Shown: positions 1-6,596, counted from the first letter of the stretch. The stretch is 9,289 nucleotides of DNA from Bacillota bacterium (GCA_021846605.1 JAJZWQ010000122.1:1-9289), one strand, 5' to 3'. The notes: generated by a model from the letters alone, not told the origin. A program made the numbers and translations.

Positions 1-116
1 CCGTGCGGAACATCTGGCTGCGCCCGCTCGATCCGCGCTTCCGCACCGTGCTGACAGGCGGGCGGGTCTCCGAGCCCACGACCCCCCCCGCGGGAATCGG
101 GGGGCGAAAGGGGTGA
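1..116 (+). CDS. 3' end of an unrecognised ORF (5' end outside window)
   Basis: Reading from base 3, an open frame runs off the left edge and ends at the TGA at 114-116. The visible 37 residues begin VRNIWLRPLDPRFRTVLTGG and finish with a Pro/Gly-rich tail encoded by a C-run and a G-run. The Trp/Arg/Pro/Phe-containing stretch looks like real protein rather than a shadow frame, but I do not recognise a family. The stop overlaps the GTG of the following transposase remnant in the four bases GTGA, which is either translational coupling or chance at an insertion boundary. Coding status is inferred from composition only. Confidence 0.4.
   Translation, partial: VRNIWLRPLDPRFRTVLTGGRVSEPTTPPAGIGGRKG
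82..104. repeat. C-run/G-run inverted repeat
   Basis: Six C's (82-87, within a run of eight) can pair with six G's (99-104) across an 11-base loop. The hairpin lies at the 3' end of the partial ORF, about 9 bases before the GTGA overlap. No T-run follows, so it is not a standard terminator. It may be simple homopolymer sequence or lie near an element boundary. Confidence 0.3.
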
Positions 117-624
117 CGGACACTCAGGCTTGGGCTGCCGCTGCACGTGGCAAGTTCGACGAATTGGTGGCGCGCTTGGAGATGCCGGTCGGCGACCACA
201 TGACGCATGCCGACCTGGAGGACCTGCTTGCCGGGCAGGGGCGAGAGGTGCTGCGGCAACTCCTGCAGGACCGCATGGAGCTGCGGGCCCTGCGCGAGAG
301 GTCGTCGACGCCCGGGGCGTGCCTCGCACCCACACCGTCCGGGACCAGGCCTGCACCCTGACCACGATCTTCGGGGACGTCCGCGTCCCGCGTCTTGCCT
401 ACCGGCGGCGCGGTTTCAGCAACCTGTGCCCCGCCGATGCCGAGCTGAATCTGCCCAGTGAGCAATACTCCCACGGGCTCCGCCGCCTCGCCGCCACCGA
501 AGCCCGCAAGGGGTCCTTGGACGCGGCCACCGTCGGTGTGCGCCAGGCGACCCATGCCTCGGCCGTCGAACTCCCCAAGCGCCAACTTGGTGGCGGCGGC
601 AGACAAAGGTCGCGCACTGTATAG
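113..624 (+). pseudogene. ISKra4-family-like transposase, N-terminal remnant, frameshifted
   Basis: The first segment (GTG at 113 to about 301) reads VTDTQAWAAAARGKFDELVA and continues through THADLEDLLAGQGREVLRQL to RMELRALRER. This is the helical N-terminus I associate with ISKra4-family transposases. The homology then moves to the -1 frame from about 298, with VVDARGVPRTHT, TLTTIFGDVRVPRLAYRR, CPADAELNLP and SHGLRRLAATEARKGS, as expected for the next conserved block of that family. Near 584 it appears to shift again to a frame reading LVAAADKGRALY, after which similarity stops. Only about 165 residues remain of a protein that usually has several hundred; the catalytic domain is missing. 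With two frame changes and no remaining catalytic region, it cannot encode an active transposase. The family assignment rests on recalled motifs, not a search. Confidence 0.72.
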
Positions 625-662
625 TACGTATTGTTATACGTAGATGTAACTGATCAACAGTT
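621..662. repeat. AT-rich palindromic patch
   Basis: A markedly AT-rich stretch in otherwise very GC-rich DNA. It holds a perfect 7-bp inverted repeat, TACGTAT (625-631) and ATACGTA (636-642), around a 4-base centre. A second, 5-bp repeat follows: AACTG (648-652) and CAGTT (658-662). It sits where the transposase remnant loses similarity, about 140 bases downstream of the stop of the minus-strand helical-protein gene. It could be an element end, a recombination site or a protein-binding site. The repeats are visible, but their role is unknown. Confidence 0.45.
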
Positions 663-803
663 CAACCCCCTTCCCCCCGTCGCGGCCCCTCAGGGGCTGG
701 CCGAAACACGGGCGAAGAGCAGAAACCAGCGAGCCTGGCCGCCCGGCGCCGACGGGCCTCCCATCGCAGCATGGCTTGCGGTGCGCCACACGACGGCCCG
801 GGA

Positions 804-2024
804 TCAGCGCGGCAAGCCCAGTTCGCGGCCGAGGACTTCGGTCACAAAGCTCGGCCGGCTCTGGGCGAGTTGGCGGACGCGCTCCTTCGTCTCCGGCGCG
901 GTGCCGAGTGCTTCGGCGGCCTGCATCGCCGACGAGTACGCCATCCAGACGTCGACGCCGCTGATCTCGTAGCCAAAGCCCTGCGAGAGCCAGTCGAGCG
1001 CGGCGTAACCGATCTCGACGGCGAACGCGGGCCGCGTAGCCAGGTGGTCGCGCGCGGCGCGCGCCAGCGTCTTCGGGTCGCAGGGTGACGCGTGGGCCAG
1101 AGCGATGGCGGCGCTGTAAAGGCCGAGATCCTTGGCGACGGTGAACCATTTGCCTTCCTCGCCCGGCGCCGTTCGGACGAGGTCCTCCAGGATCTGTTGG
1201 GGCGGCTTGTGCGGGTACGTCTTGGCCACCGCGCGGAACGTCGCCAGGTAGGTCCCGCCGCGGTTGGCCCGCAGGCCATAGCGCGTGTATGCCTCCTCGA
1301 TCAGTCCCGCCGAGAGCAGGATCTCCTCACACAGCGCGTCGAGGTCTTCGGTCCACGGGCCGCGCAGCGACTCGGCCATGCGGATCGCCGCGGTCGTCTC
1401 GCCCACCGCGGCGGTGGCCTTCACCGCCCAGCGCTTGTATGGCCAGAAGGCCTCGTCCCGCAGCAGGTCGAGGATCTCGCTGTAGCGCTCGGCGCGATAC
1501 AGGGCCGACAAGCACGCGCTCGTGCCGTGGAAGTAGGCGCGCGGGTGCTGATCAGGGCGGAGCGCCCTGCGGGTGATGTTCAGCAGGCGGTCGGCCCACT
1601 CCGCGGCGACATCCTTGGATGCGCACAGTTCGCCCCAGTGGTCGGCGAGCCGTTCGATGTACGGCATCTCATCTGCGGCGTGCGCCTCCCAGAGCCGCTC
1701 GAGCCAGGCGGCGCGCACCGGGGCGTCGGCGGGCGCCGCGGCGATGATCGGCACCAGATCCTCGACCGCGCGGTGCACGGCGGTACCGATGGCGCCCGAC
1801 GAGCTGTCCACCTGCTCGATCGCCGGGGCAACGCGCTCCAGGAAGAGCACCGCGCCCTCGGCGGCGAGCGCCGGGTCCTGGCGCGCAACCTTCTTGATCT
1901 CGCTCACCGCCTGCTTGATGCGCTGGATCGCGGGTTGCGACTTCCAGCCGAACCCGCGCCGCCGGAAGCGGGCTTTGAACTCCCACTGGTGCTTGCCGGC
2001 GCTCGGGGTGCCTTGGGCGCTCAT
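804..2024 (-). CDS. Conserved hypothetical alpha-helical repeat protein, second gene of the pair
   Basis: The protein has 406 residues, starting at the ATG at 2024-2022. That ATG overlaps the TGA of the upstream gene (2023-2021) as ATGA and has a purine-rich stretch (GGAGCAGGGGGG) just upstream. A start at 2102 in the same frame is less likely because it lies inside the upstream gene. The N-terminus is short and basic (KHQWEFKARFRRRGFGWKSQ, residues 11-30). The rest is amphipathic helices with TPR/HEAT-like spacing. Recognisable blocks are DSSSGAIGTAVHRAVEDLVP (73-92), FHGTSACLSALYRAERYSEI (165-184), PYKRWAVKA (195-203) and YGLRANRGGTYLATFRAVAK (249-268). There is no signal peptide, membrane segment or catalytic motif, so it is probably cytoplasmic. 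It resembles a conserved hypothetical family I recall from Proteobacteria, with no function known to me. The overlap implies co-translation with the 543-aa partner. A scaffold or protein-binding role is only an inference from the fold type. Confidence 0.87.
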   Translation of the reverse strand: MSAQGTPSAGKHQWEFKARFRRRGFGWKSQPAIQRIKQAVSEIKKVARQDPALAAEGAVLFLERVAPAIEQVDSSSGAIGTAVHRAVEDLVPIIAAAPADAPVRAAWLERLWEAHAADEMPYIERLADHWGELCASKDVAAEWADRLLNITRRALRPDQHPRAYFHGTSACLSALYRAERYSEILDLLRDEAFWPYKRWAVKATAAVGETTAAIRMAESLRGPWTEDLDALCEEILLSAGLIEEAYTRYGLRANRGGTYLATFRAVAKTYPHKPPQQILEDLVRTAPGEEGKWFTVAKDLGLYSAAIALAHASPCDPKTLARAARDHLATRPAFAVEIGYAALDWLSQGFGYEISGVDVWMAYSSAMQAAEALGTAPETKERVRQLAQSRPSFVTEVLGRELGLPR

Positions 2025-2040
2025 CGCGCCCCCCTGCTCC
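2021..2040 (-). promoter_or_regulatory. ATGA overlap and purine-rich ribosome site joining the helical-protein genes
   Basis: The ATG of the 406-aa gene (2024-2022) shares two bases with the TGA of the 543-aa gene (2023-2021). GGAGC and a G-run lie within the 16 bases upstream (2040-2025). This fixes the start of the second gene and indicates co-translation from one transcript. Confidence 0.7.
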
Positions 2041-3652
2041 GATCGAGTTCGGCGCAAAGGGCCGGAAAGCGGCGATACTGTTGCCGCAGGGTGGCGGCCC
2101 ACCGTCCTGTCTCCGTCGAACCGTCAATCGCCACGCAGGCGGCGACCAGGGACGCGGCGTGTCCGTAATGGCGTCGGCGTTTCCATTCGGTGACCCCGGC
2201 GATGCGCCTTTCGGCGGCCTCCCGCATCGCCGCCAGCACCACCTGTCGTGCCTCGGCGTCCGCCACACCCTGAACGCCAGCATCTCGCAGGAGGTCGTCC
2301 GGCCCAGGCGTCGTCAACTCCGGCACACCGTCGCCATCGGCAGTCAGCGGATCCCCGTCAGCGCCGTCCATGTCGCCATCGGGAACGGCGTCGACCGGGC
2401 GGGACGCCTCCTGGGCGCCGAGCAGCGTCTGGAACAAGGAGAACATCAGGTGCCCAGGATGCTCCCCATCTGACCAGCCGAGGCCGGGAGCGTCCGCGAG
2501 CAAGCGCGCCGCCTGCGCGACATCCCCCTGCAGCAAGGACAGGAAGGCGCGCTGGCGCGCGGCCTGCTGCAGACAGGCGTTCAGCGCCTCGGCCACGCGC
2601 TCGTGCAACGCTTGCGGGGTGGTCGCGCCTCCGAGCCAGCGACACAGGCGCGGCATGGTGGGTGCGGCATACCACGCGCGCCGCAGCCAGGGTGACAGGT
2701 CCTTGGTCCCCGTCTCCCGCGCCGCGAGCGCCGCCCCGTCCAAGAACCGGCCGCGCGCGAACGCTCCGTCCCGCACGAGGTCGGCGGCCTCGGCGTACGC
2801 GGCGAGCGCCGCCTGCCAATCTCCCGCCCCCCTCAGGCTCTCGCACCAGGCCCCAAGATCTTCGGCACTCCTGGTTGATCGAGCGATCTTGGCGAGCCCG
2901 TCCGGGCCCTCGATGCGACAGACGACTTCCCGCAACCAACGCCGCGCCTGGCCACTGTCGCGGGGACCAGACACCTCCCCCTCAACGATGCCGCGCCACG
3001 CGGGGAGAAAGTCGGCGAGTCCCGGCAGGGTCTCGTTGGCCGCGCGTTCCATCTCCAGGATCGGCTCGAACAGATCGCTGAATCCGCTCATCTCGTCAAC
3101 GGCCGCGCGGACCATCTCTGCCCTCCGGGCCGGTTCCGCTGTCATATAGACCGATACAACGTACTGCACGGCGCACTCGTGGGTGCCGACGCTGAGGACC
3201 TCGTCGATCATCTCGTCCTGGCCGAGATCGATGTCCCCCGTGGCGAGCACCGGGAGCAGGGCGCCGAAGATCCGGTGCGCGGCAGCGTAGTCGTTGCGTA
3301 CAAAGGCCGCAAGGCCGAGGCGCAGGCGGTCGTCGACATCCGCGGGATCTGCGTAACCGGCTCTCGCGATCGCCGCGGCGAAAGCAACGGCCTCGGCCAC
3401 ATCCCTCTCGGCCAAGGGCGCCGGAACCAAGGCGGAACTGCCAGGGGCCCCTCGCCGGATGATCACCATCCCCACGCGGTCGCGCGCATCATCGTCGAGT
3501 TCCAGCATGAGTTCGCCGAGCACCGCGCGTAGGTCGTCGGCGCCCATGGCGGCCAGTGCTGATTCGATGTCGCTGCGCGAAATTGCGGCAACAACCCTGC
3601 GCGGTGGTCTCTTCGTGGGATCCCGCCCCTTCCCGGCCGCAATCTTGGGCAT
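2021..3652 (-). CDS. Conserved hypothetical TPR-like helical protein, first gene of the pair
   Basis: The protein has 543 residues, with the ATG at 3652-3650 and the TGA at 2023-2021 overlapping the next gene's ATG. No strong Shine-Dalgarno is visible before this start. The N-terminus is a basic, probably disordered tail (residues 1-22, KGRDPTKRPPRR), followed by SRSDIESALAAMGADDLRAV. A helical domain covers about 85-220 (GYADPADVDDRLRLGLAAF, IDLGQDEMIDEVL). TPR-like pairs follow at about 235-410, including GDWQAALAAYAEAADLV (277-293) and GDVAQAARLLADAPGLGWSD (376-395). An acidic Asp/Gly linker spans about 420-446, and the C-terminal helical segment contains KRRRHYGHAASLVAACVAID (491-510). 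The last segment resembles the C-terminal helices of bacterial TPR-like proteins often found next to SWIM-type or DUF6880-type genes; this is recollection, not a search. There is no signal peptide, transmembrane helix or enzymatic motif. It is probably cytoplasmic and acts with the co-translated 406-aa protein. Confidence 0.85.
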   Translation of the reverse strand: MPKIAAGKGRDPTKRPPRRVVAAISRSDIESALAAMGADDLRAVLGELMLELDDDARDRVGMVIIRRGAPGSSALVPAPLAERDVAEAVAFAAAIARAGYADPADVDDRLRLGLAAFVRNDYAAAHRIFGALLPVLATGDIDLGQDEMIDEVLSVGTHECAVQYVVSVYMTAEPARRAEMVRAAVDEMSGFSDLFEPILEMERAANETLPGLADFLPAWRGIVEGEVSGPRDSGQARRWLREVVCRIEGPDGLAKIARSTRSAEDLGAWCESLRGAGDWQAALAAYAEAADLVRDGAFARGRFLDGAALAARETGTKDLSPWLRRAWYAAPTMPRLCRWLGGATTPQALHERVAEALNACLQQAARQRAFLSLLQGDVAQAARLLADAPGLGWSDGEHPGHLMFSLFQTLLGAQEASRPVDAVPDGDMDGADGDPLTADGDGVPELTTPGPDDLLRDAGVQGVADAEARQVVLAAMREAAERRIAGVTEWKRRRHYGHAASLVAACVAIDGSTETGRWAATLRQQYRRFPALCAELDRSRGAR

Positions 3653-3671
3653 CGTCGTCAGGCGCGCGGGT

Positions 3672-3707
3672 GATGCGGTAGACGATTCGGCGCCTCAGCG
3701 CCGCATC
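3672..3707 (-). promoter_or_regulatory. Overlapping inverted repeats in the leader of the helical-protein operon
   Basis: Two perfect inverted repeats share an arm. The first is CGGCGC (3688-3693) with GCGCCG (3698-3703) around a 4-base loop. The second is GATGCGG (3672-3678) with CCGCATC (3701-3707). They cannot form together, because bases 3701-3703 are used in both. The block ends about 20 bases before the ATG at 3652, where an operator or a translation-controlling leader hairpin could act. No T-run follows, so a classical attenuator terminator is unlikely. In GC-rich DNA chance hairpins are common, so confidence in function is low. Confidence 0.35.
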
Positions 3708-3950
3708 CCCTGGAACTCTTCGCCACAGTGGCCGAGGACCCTCTGGACAGGCGCCCGCACCGTGGTATCGGGGACGGTAGAACAGACCAAAGCGCCGCAA
3801 CGGACGGCGAGACGTTACCGCTCAACCGCGGGAGGGGCTGGCCCTGCTGGCCTTCACGGAGGTCGCGGGCAGGGCGAATCGGTGGCGAGGCGCTGCTCAT
3901 AGTGCCCCAGACGGGGGCTGGACAAGGGCTACCCCCGTCTGGACGATACC
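3708..3950. other. Intergenic stretch without a supported gene
   Basis: This region separates the leader repeats of the minus-strand gene pair from the plus-strand transposase debris. It should contain the promoter of the helical-protein operon, but I find no convincing -35/-10 pair. A plus-strand frame around 3811-3900 (REGLALLAFTEVAGRANRW) has protein-like composition and could be a further fragment of the decayed transposase, but it has no recognised homology and is not called as a gene. No RNA gene or terminator is seen. Confidence 0.4.
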
Positions 3951-3953
3951 TTC

Positions 3954-4599
3954 GTGGACGATGAAGCGCATCGCAACCACCAAGCCTGGATGCGACTGGT
4001 GCAGGACAAGGTAGCCCGCTCCCTACGCTTCGGTCCGCACGTCCTCGAACAGCGCCAAAAGAAGCGCGCGGAGATCTACAACGACCCGCACAAGCGGAAG
4101 TTGCGGCCCCGCGAGTTCGATAGCACGTCGCGCACGCCGCCGGAACCGCTGGCGCGGTACCTGGATGGGTTTCGGTCGCCTGCAGTTGCTCGTGCGCCTG
4201 CCCCACACCCAAGAGGAACTCAGCCGGTCCTGGGCTCTGGACGCCCCGCTGGCCGCCGTCGAGGAGATCTGGCACACCTTGCGCAACTCGCACCGCGCCC
4301 GCAGTGTCATCGAGTCCTTCAACTCGATGCTCCGCACGCACATCCACGCCCACCGTGGCCTGCCGGACAGCCTGCTACCCCTGATCGGCCAGAACGTGCG
4401 GCCCTTCCCCCGTGGCGTGCACCGGGGCCAGGCCCCCTTCGTCGAACTCGGCATCCTGCCCCAGGACGCCCGTTCTTGGATCGAGCGCCTCTTGCACCCC
4501 ACCGCCATGCCCGAACCTCAGACCGCCTTCCCGGAGGCTCTCGCCCCGGCCCCCCAGCAACTAGCCGCCCAGGACGACCCCGCCGCAGGTATGGCGTAG
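3954..4599 (+). pseudogene. DDE-type transposase, C-terminal remnant with frameshift, family unassigned
   Basis: One frame, open from about 3910, carries a basic helical segment (HRNHQAWMRLVQDKVARSLR, then QRQKKRAEIYNDPHKRKLRP) up to about 4165. A second frame takes over from 4165 to the TAG at 4597-4599. It reads PLAAVEEIWHTLRNSHRARS, VIESFNSMLRTHIHAHRGLP and VRPFPRGVHRGQAPFVELGI. The pattern (S/V)(I/V)E..NS.LR, then a helix, then an RPF..G...GQ.P.ELLG-like tail, matches the C-terminal catalytic-Glu region of several DDE transposases. Glu50 counted from the ATG at 4165 (about base 4312) is the candidate third catalytic residue. The N-terminal catalytic Asp residues are not seen. It is not the missing half of the ISKra4-like remnant, whose C-terminus looks different. 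The break near 4165 and the missing front mean it is inactive. Confidence 0.55.
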
Positions 4600-4821
4600 C
4601 ACCCACCGTAGCCCCCGCAGGCACGGCCCAACGATTCTCGGCAATTGCGATGGCCCGACTCGCACTGCCGACCTCGGCTGCGGACGAAGCAGGCATTGGC
4701 GCAAATATCTTTCCCTCGGCACGCGCCTGTTGCACGAACTTTGGGCGTGGGTAGACGCTGCTACGAGGATTCCAGCGCCGAGGGCACCTGCCGCCGCAGC
4801 AGCCACGAGCCAACGCCTCAA
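4590..4821 (-). pseudogene. Possible broken exported-protein fragment
   Basis: On the minus strand a TTG at 4821-4819 opens a frame reading LRRWLVAAAAAGALGAGILV then AASTHAQSS. This has the form of a Sec signal peptide: a short basic n-region, a hydrophobic core, and an A-x-A-like THA/Q cleavage site at about residue 27. Beyond about 4735 that frame becomes Arg/Cys-rich, while another minus frame reads FVQQARAEGKIFAPMPASSA and then AIAIAENRWAVPAG, which looks more like real protein. A frameshift joining the two would give a secreted protein truncated where the transposase remnant begins at 4599. No family is recognised, and no upstream Shine-Dalgarno or promoter was identified. It may be a chance open frame. 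Confidence 0.25.
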
Positions 4822-4838
4822 ATTCGGGAGACGACCTC

Positions 4839-5282
4839 GTGGCGTTTATGGATCTGGTGGCGGAGCAGTACAAAGACGCCAAGACGATCCACATCGTCTG
4901 GGATAAGCTGAACATCCACTATGACGGCAAGAGCGAGCGCTGGAGGAAATTCAACGCAGCGCACGACGGAAAGTTTGTGTTCCACTACACACCGCTCCAC
5001 GCGTCGTGGGTGAATCAGGTAGAGATCTTCTTCTCGATATTGCAGCGGAAGGTGGTGCGGCATGGTAGCTTCACGTCAGCGCAGGACTTGACAGACCGGA
5101 TCCTGGCCTTTGTCAACCGCTGGAACGGTGGGGAAGGTCATCCGTTCACCTGGACATGCCGCAGCTATCCGCTGGAGAAGGAGGCGGGTGAGGTGGTTGC
5201 CTCGCACTTGTCCTCGCCGAAAACACCCTGCACGAGAAGGGCTTTCCGCACGCGGTGCAGTCCCCGGCCCACCGCGGCGTGA
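4839..5282 (+). pseudogene. IS630-family transposase, C-terminal remnant
   Basis: The open frame from the GTG at 4839 encodes the end of an IS630/Tc1-mariner-type DDE domain. KTIHIVWDKLNIH (15-27) carries the second catalytic Asp at residue 22; the usual DNLN reads DKLN here. FVFHYTPLHASWVNQVEIFF (46-65) carries the catalytic Glu at 62. After this come RHGSFTSAQDLTDRILAFVN and HPFTWTCRSYPLE, the family's conserved tail. The N-terminal helix-turn-helix domains and the first catalytic Asp are missing: upstream sequence in this frame does not continue the homology. After about residue 115 the frame drifts into Arg/Pro/Cys-rich sequence up to the TGA at 5280-5282, so the natural C-terminus is probably lost too. 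It lies 42 bases from the stop of the convergent jetD gene, which suggests insertion just downstream of the defence operon. It is too short to be active. Confidence 0.78.
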
Positions 5283-5324
5283 CATGGCCCGCACCGAGCC
5301 CGGCGAAAGTGGAGCGAGCGGTAT

Positions 5325-6587
5325 CTACCCCCCTCCCGCTCCCCGCAGATCGGCCCACAGTTGGGCGACCAGTGTTTCCTGGTACGCCACGCGACCCGCC
5401 GCCAGGATGGCCCGCGCGCATGCCGCCAACGGCGTGTCCCCCAGGTCGGCCGCCAGGCGGCCGAGCGCCGCCGCCTCCGCTGCGCGGAGCGCCCGGCCCG
5501 GGGCGACCGCCAGGGCCGCGACGTGGTCCGCGGGAGCCATCCGCCACAGGGTCCAGTCCGCGCCACCGCCCTGGGCCAGCACCCGTCGCGCGATGACCAG
5601 GCCGTTCCCGTCGAAATCCCCCCCGTAGCGCACCAGGGCACCGGCCTGGGCCAGCCACGCCAGGAGGGTCAGGGCCGCCGCGCTGGGAAAGCCGGAAACA
5701 CAGACCAGGGCCACATCCGCCGGCAGGCCGCGATCCACCAGGGCCTCAAACACCGCGGGGTTCTCCACCGCGTGCACCGCGCGGCCCCGCCAGGGGCCGG
5801 CGCCCCAGGCCGCCACCGCGCGCAGCGGTGCCACATACACCTGCCGATGGGCGGCGGCCGCCACGGCGGCCGCATCCTCGGGCGCCGCCAGCCCGAGGAC
5901 GGCCACGGTCGAGGAGACCCCATCCGCAGCCAGGCCGGCCGTGGCCAGCAGGGCCTGCCGCTCCGTGGAGGCGGCGCCCGGCCGTCCACCCAGGGCGGCC
6001 AGGAGGAGCCTGCCCCCCGGGGTGTCGGGATCGAGCGCGTGGGGGTCCCCGAGCAGTTCGTTGGCGACCACGGGGAGGGGTCTTGCCGCGGGCGCCCGTT
6101 CCGACCGCGCGGCAAGCCGGCCCACCGCCGACGCCACCTGGCCGAGCCGCCCGACCGCCCCCGCCCCCCGCGCGCGGCTGAACTCCCGGCGCAGGGCCCG
6201 CGCCGCCGGCACGGCGGGATCCCGCACCGCCGGCCAGTCGCCCGCCACCCCGTCCACAAAGGCCGCGTAGTCGGTGTCGAAGGCCGCGGCGATCTGCGAG
6301 GGGGTGGGGCCGCTCGGGCCCAGCCAGGCGGTCAGCGCCTCCTCCAGGCCGCAGGCGAAACGGCTGCGCCGCAGCGCGGCGTCGACCTCGTCCAGACGCA
6401 CCCCGCGTCCGGGGGCCAGGCGCCGGCCCAAAAGGCCCTCCAACGCGCGCCGCTCCTCGGCGGTGAGGTCCCCCGGTACGCCAGCGGCCGGCCCGTACCG
6501 CGCCAGCCGCCGGCGCGCATCGGTGAAGACGCGTTCCAGGGGCAGGGACCGCAGGTAGGAGGCGGCGGCGCGCGGATCCGCGCTCAC
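5325..6587 (-). CDS. jetD: Wadjet JetD-like protein (TIGR02679/DUF2399), putative Toprim-type nuclease subunit
   Basis: The protein has 420 residues. The start is the GTG at 6587-6585, which overlaps the TGA of jetC (6586-6584) as GTGA and has a GGAGGA three bases upstream. A longer open frame back to 6995 is rejected because it lies inside jetC and is Arg/Gly/Pro-rich. Motifs recalled from TIGR02679 proteins are GDPHALDPDTPGGRLLLAAL (180-199), the acidic motif VENPAVFEAL (274-283), SGFPSAAAL (298-306), YGGDFDGNGLVIARRVL (321-337) and the C-terminal YQETLVAQLWADL (402-414). Glu275 and the GDFD acidic pair (Asp324, Asp326) fit a Toprim-like metal-binding site, as proposed for the C-terminal domain of this family. 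In characterised Wadjet systems JetD is the nuclease that cleaves plasmid DNA once the JetABC SMC complex has acted on it. All these motifs are present and there is no frameshift, so it looks functional. The subtype is inferred, as jetA and jetB are not in the window. Confidence 0.87.
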   Translation of the reverse strand: MSADPRAAASYLRSLPLERVFTDARRRLARYGPAAGVPGDLTAEERRALEGLLGRRLAPGRGVRLDEVDAALRRSRFACGLEEALTAWLGPSGPTPSQIAAAFDTDYAAFVDGVAGDWPAVRDPAVPAARALRREFSRARGAGAVGRLGQVASAVGRLAARSERAPAARPLPVVANELLGDPHALDPDTPGGRLLLAALGGRPGAASTERQALLATAGLAADGVSSTVAVLGLAAPEDAAAVAAAAHRQVYVAPLRAVAAWGAGPWRGRAVHAVENPAVFEALVDRGLPADVALVCVSGFPSAAALTLLAWLAQAGALVRYGGDFDGNGLVIARRVLAQGGGADWTLWRMAPADHVAALAVAPGRALRAAEAAALGRLAADLGDTPLAACARAILAAGRVAYQETLVAQLWADLRGAGGG

Positions 6588-6596
6588 GGTTCCTCC
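6584..6596 (-). promoter_or_regulatory. Coupled start of jetD: GTGA overlap with Shine-Dalgarno
   Basis: On the minus strand GGAGGA (6596-6591) is followed by ACC and the GTG start at 6587-6585, whose last two bases form part of the jetC TGA (6586-6584). The site decides the jetD start and indicates termination-reinitiation coupling that would keep JetC and JetD in proportion. Confidence 0.75.

Noticed and set aside
683..699. Hairpin around GCCCCT/AGGGGC as a terminator of the helical-protein operon
   Set aside because: Effective loop of only about 3 bases, and on the minus strand it is followed by G-rich sequence rather than a T-run.
2025..2102. Upstream start for the 406-aa gene at 2102
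   Set aside because: The extra 26 residues lie inside the upstream gene's end and look non-conserved. The ATGA overlap start at 2024 fits better.
1092..2168. Long plus-strand open frame opposite the helical-protein genes
   Set aside because: Antisense shadow of a GC-rich gene: Arg/Gly/Ala-rich with no family motif, while the minus strand has coupled genes with conserved blocks.
3658..4353. Minus-strand open frame across the region upstream of the gene pair
   Set aside because: Its residues are Arg/Gly/Pro/Ser-rich without motifs, and it runs antisense to a recognisable transposase segment.
5228..5260. CTGCAC/GTGCAG stem downstream of jetD as a terminator
   Set aside because: Arms of 6 bases with a 21-base loop, and only a short GGTGTTTTC afterwards on the minus strand. 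Too weak to call.
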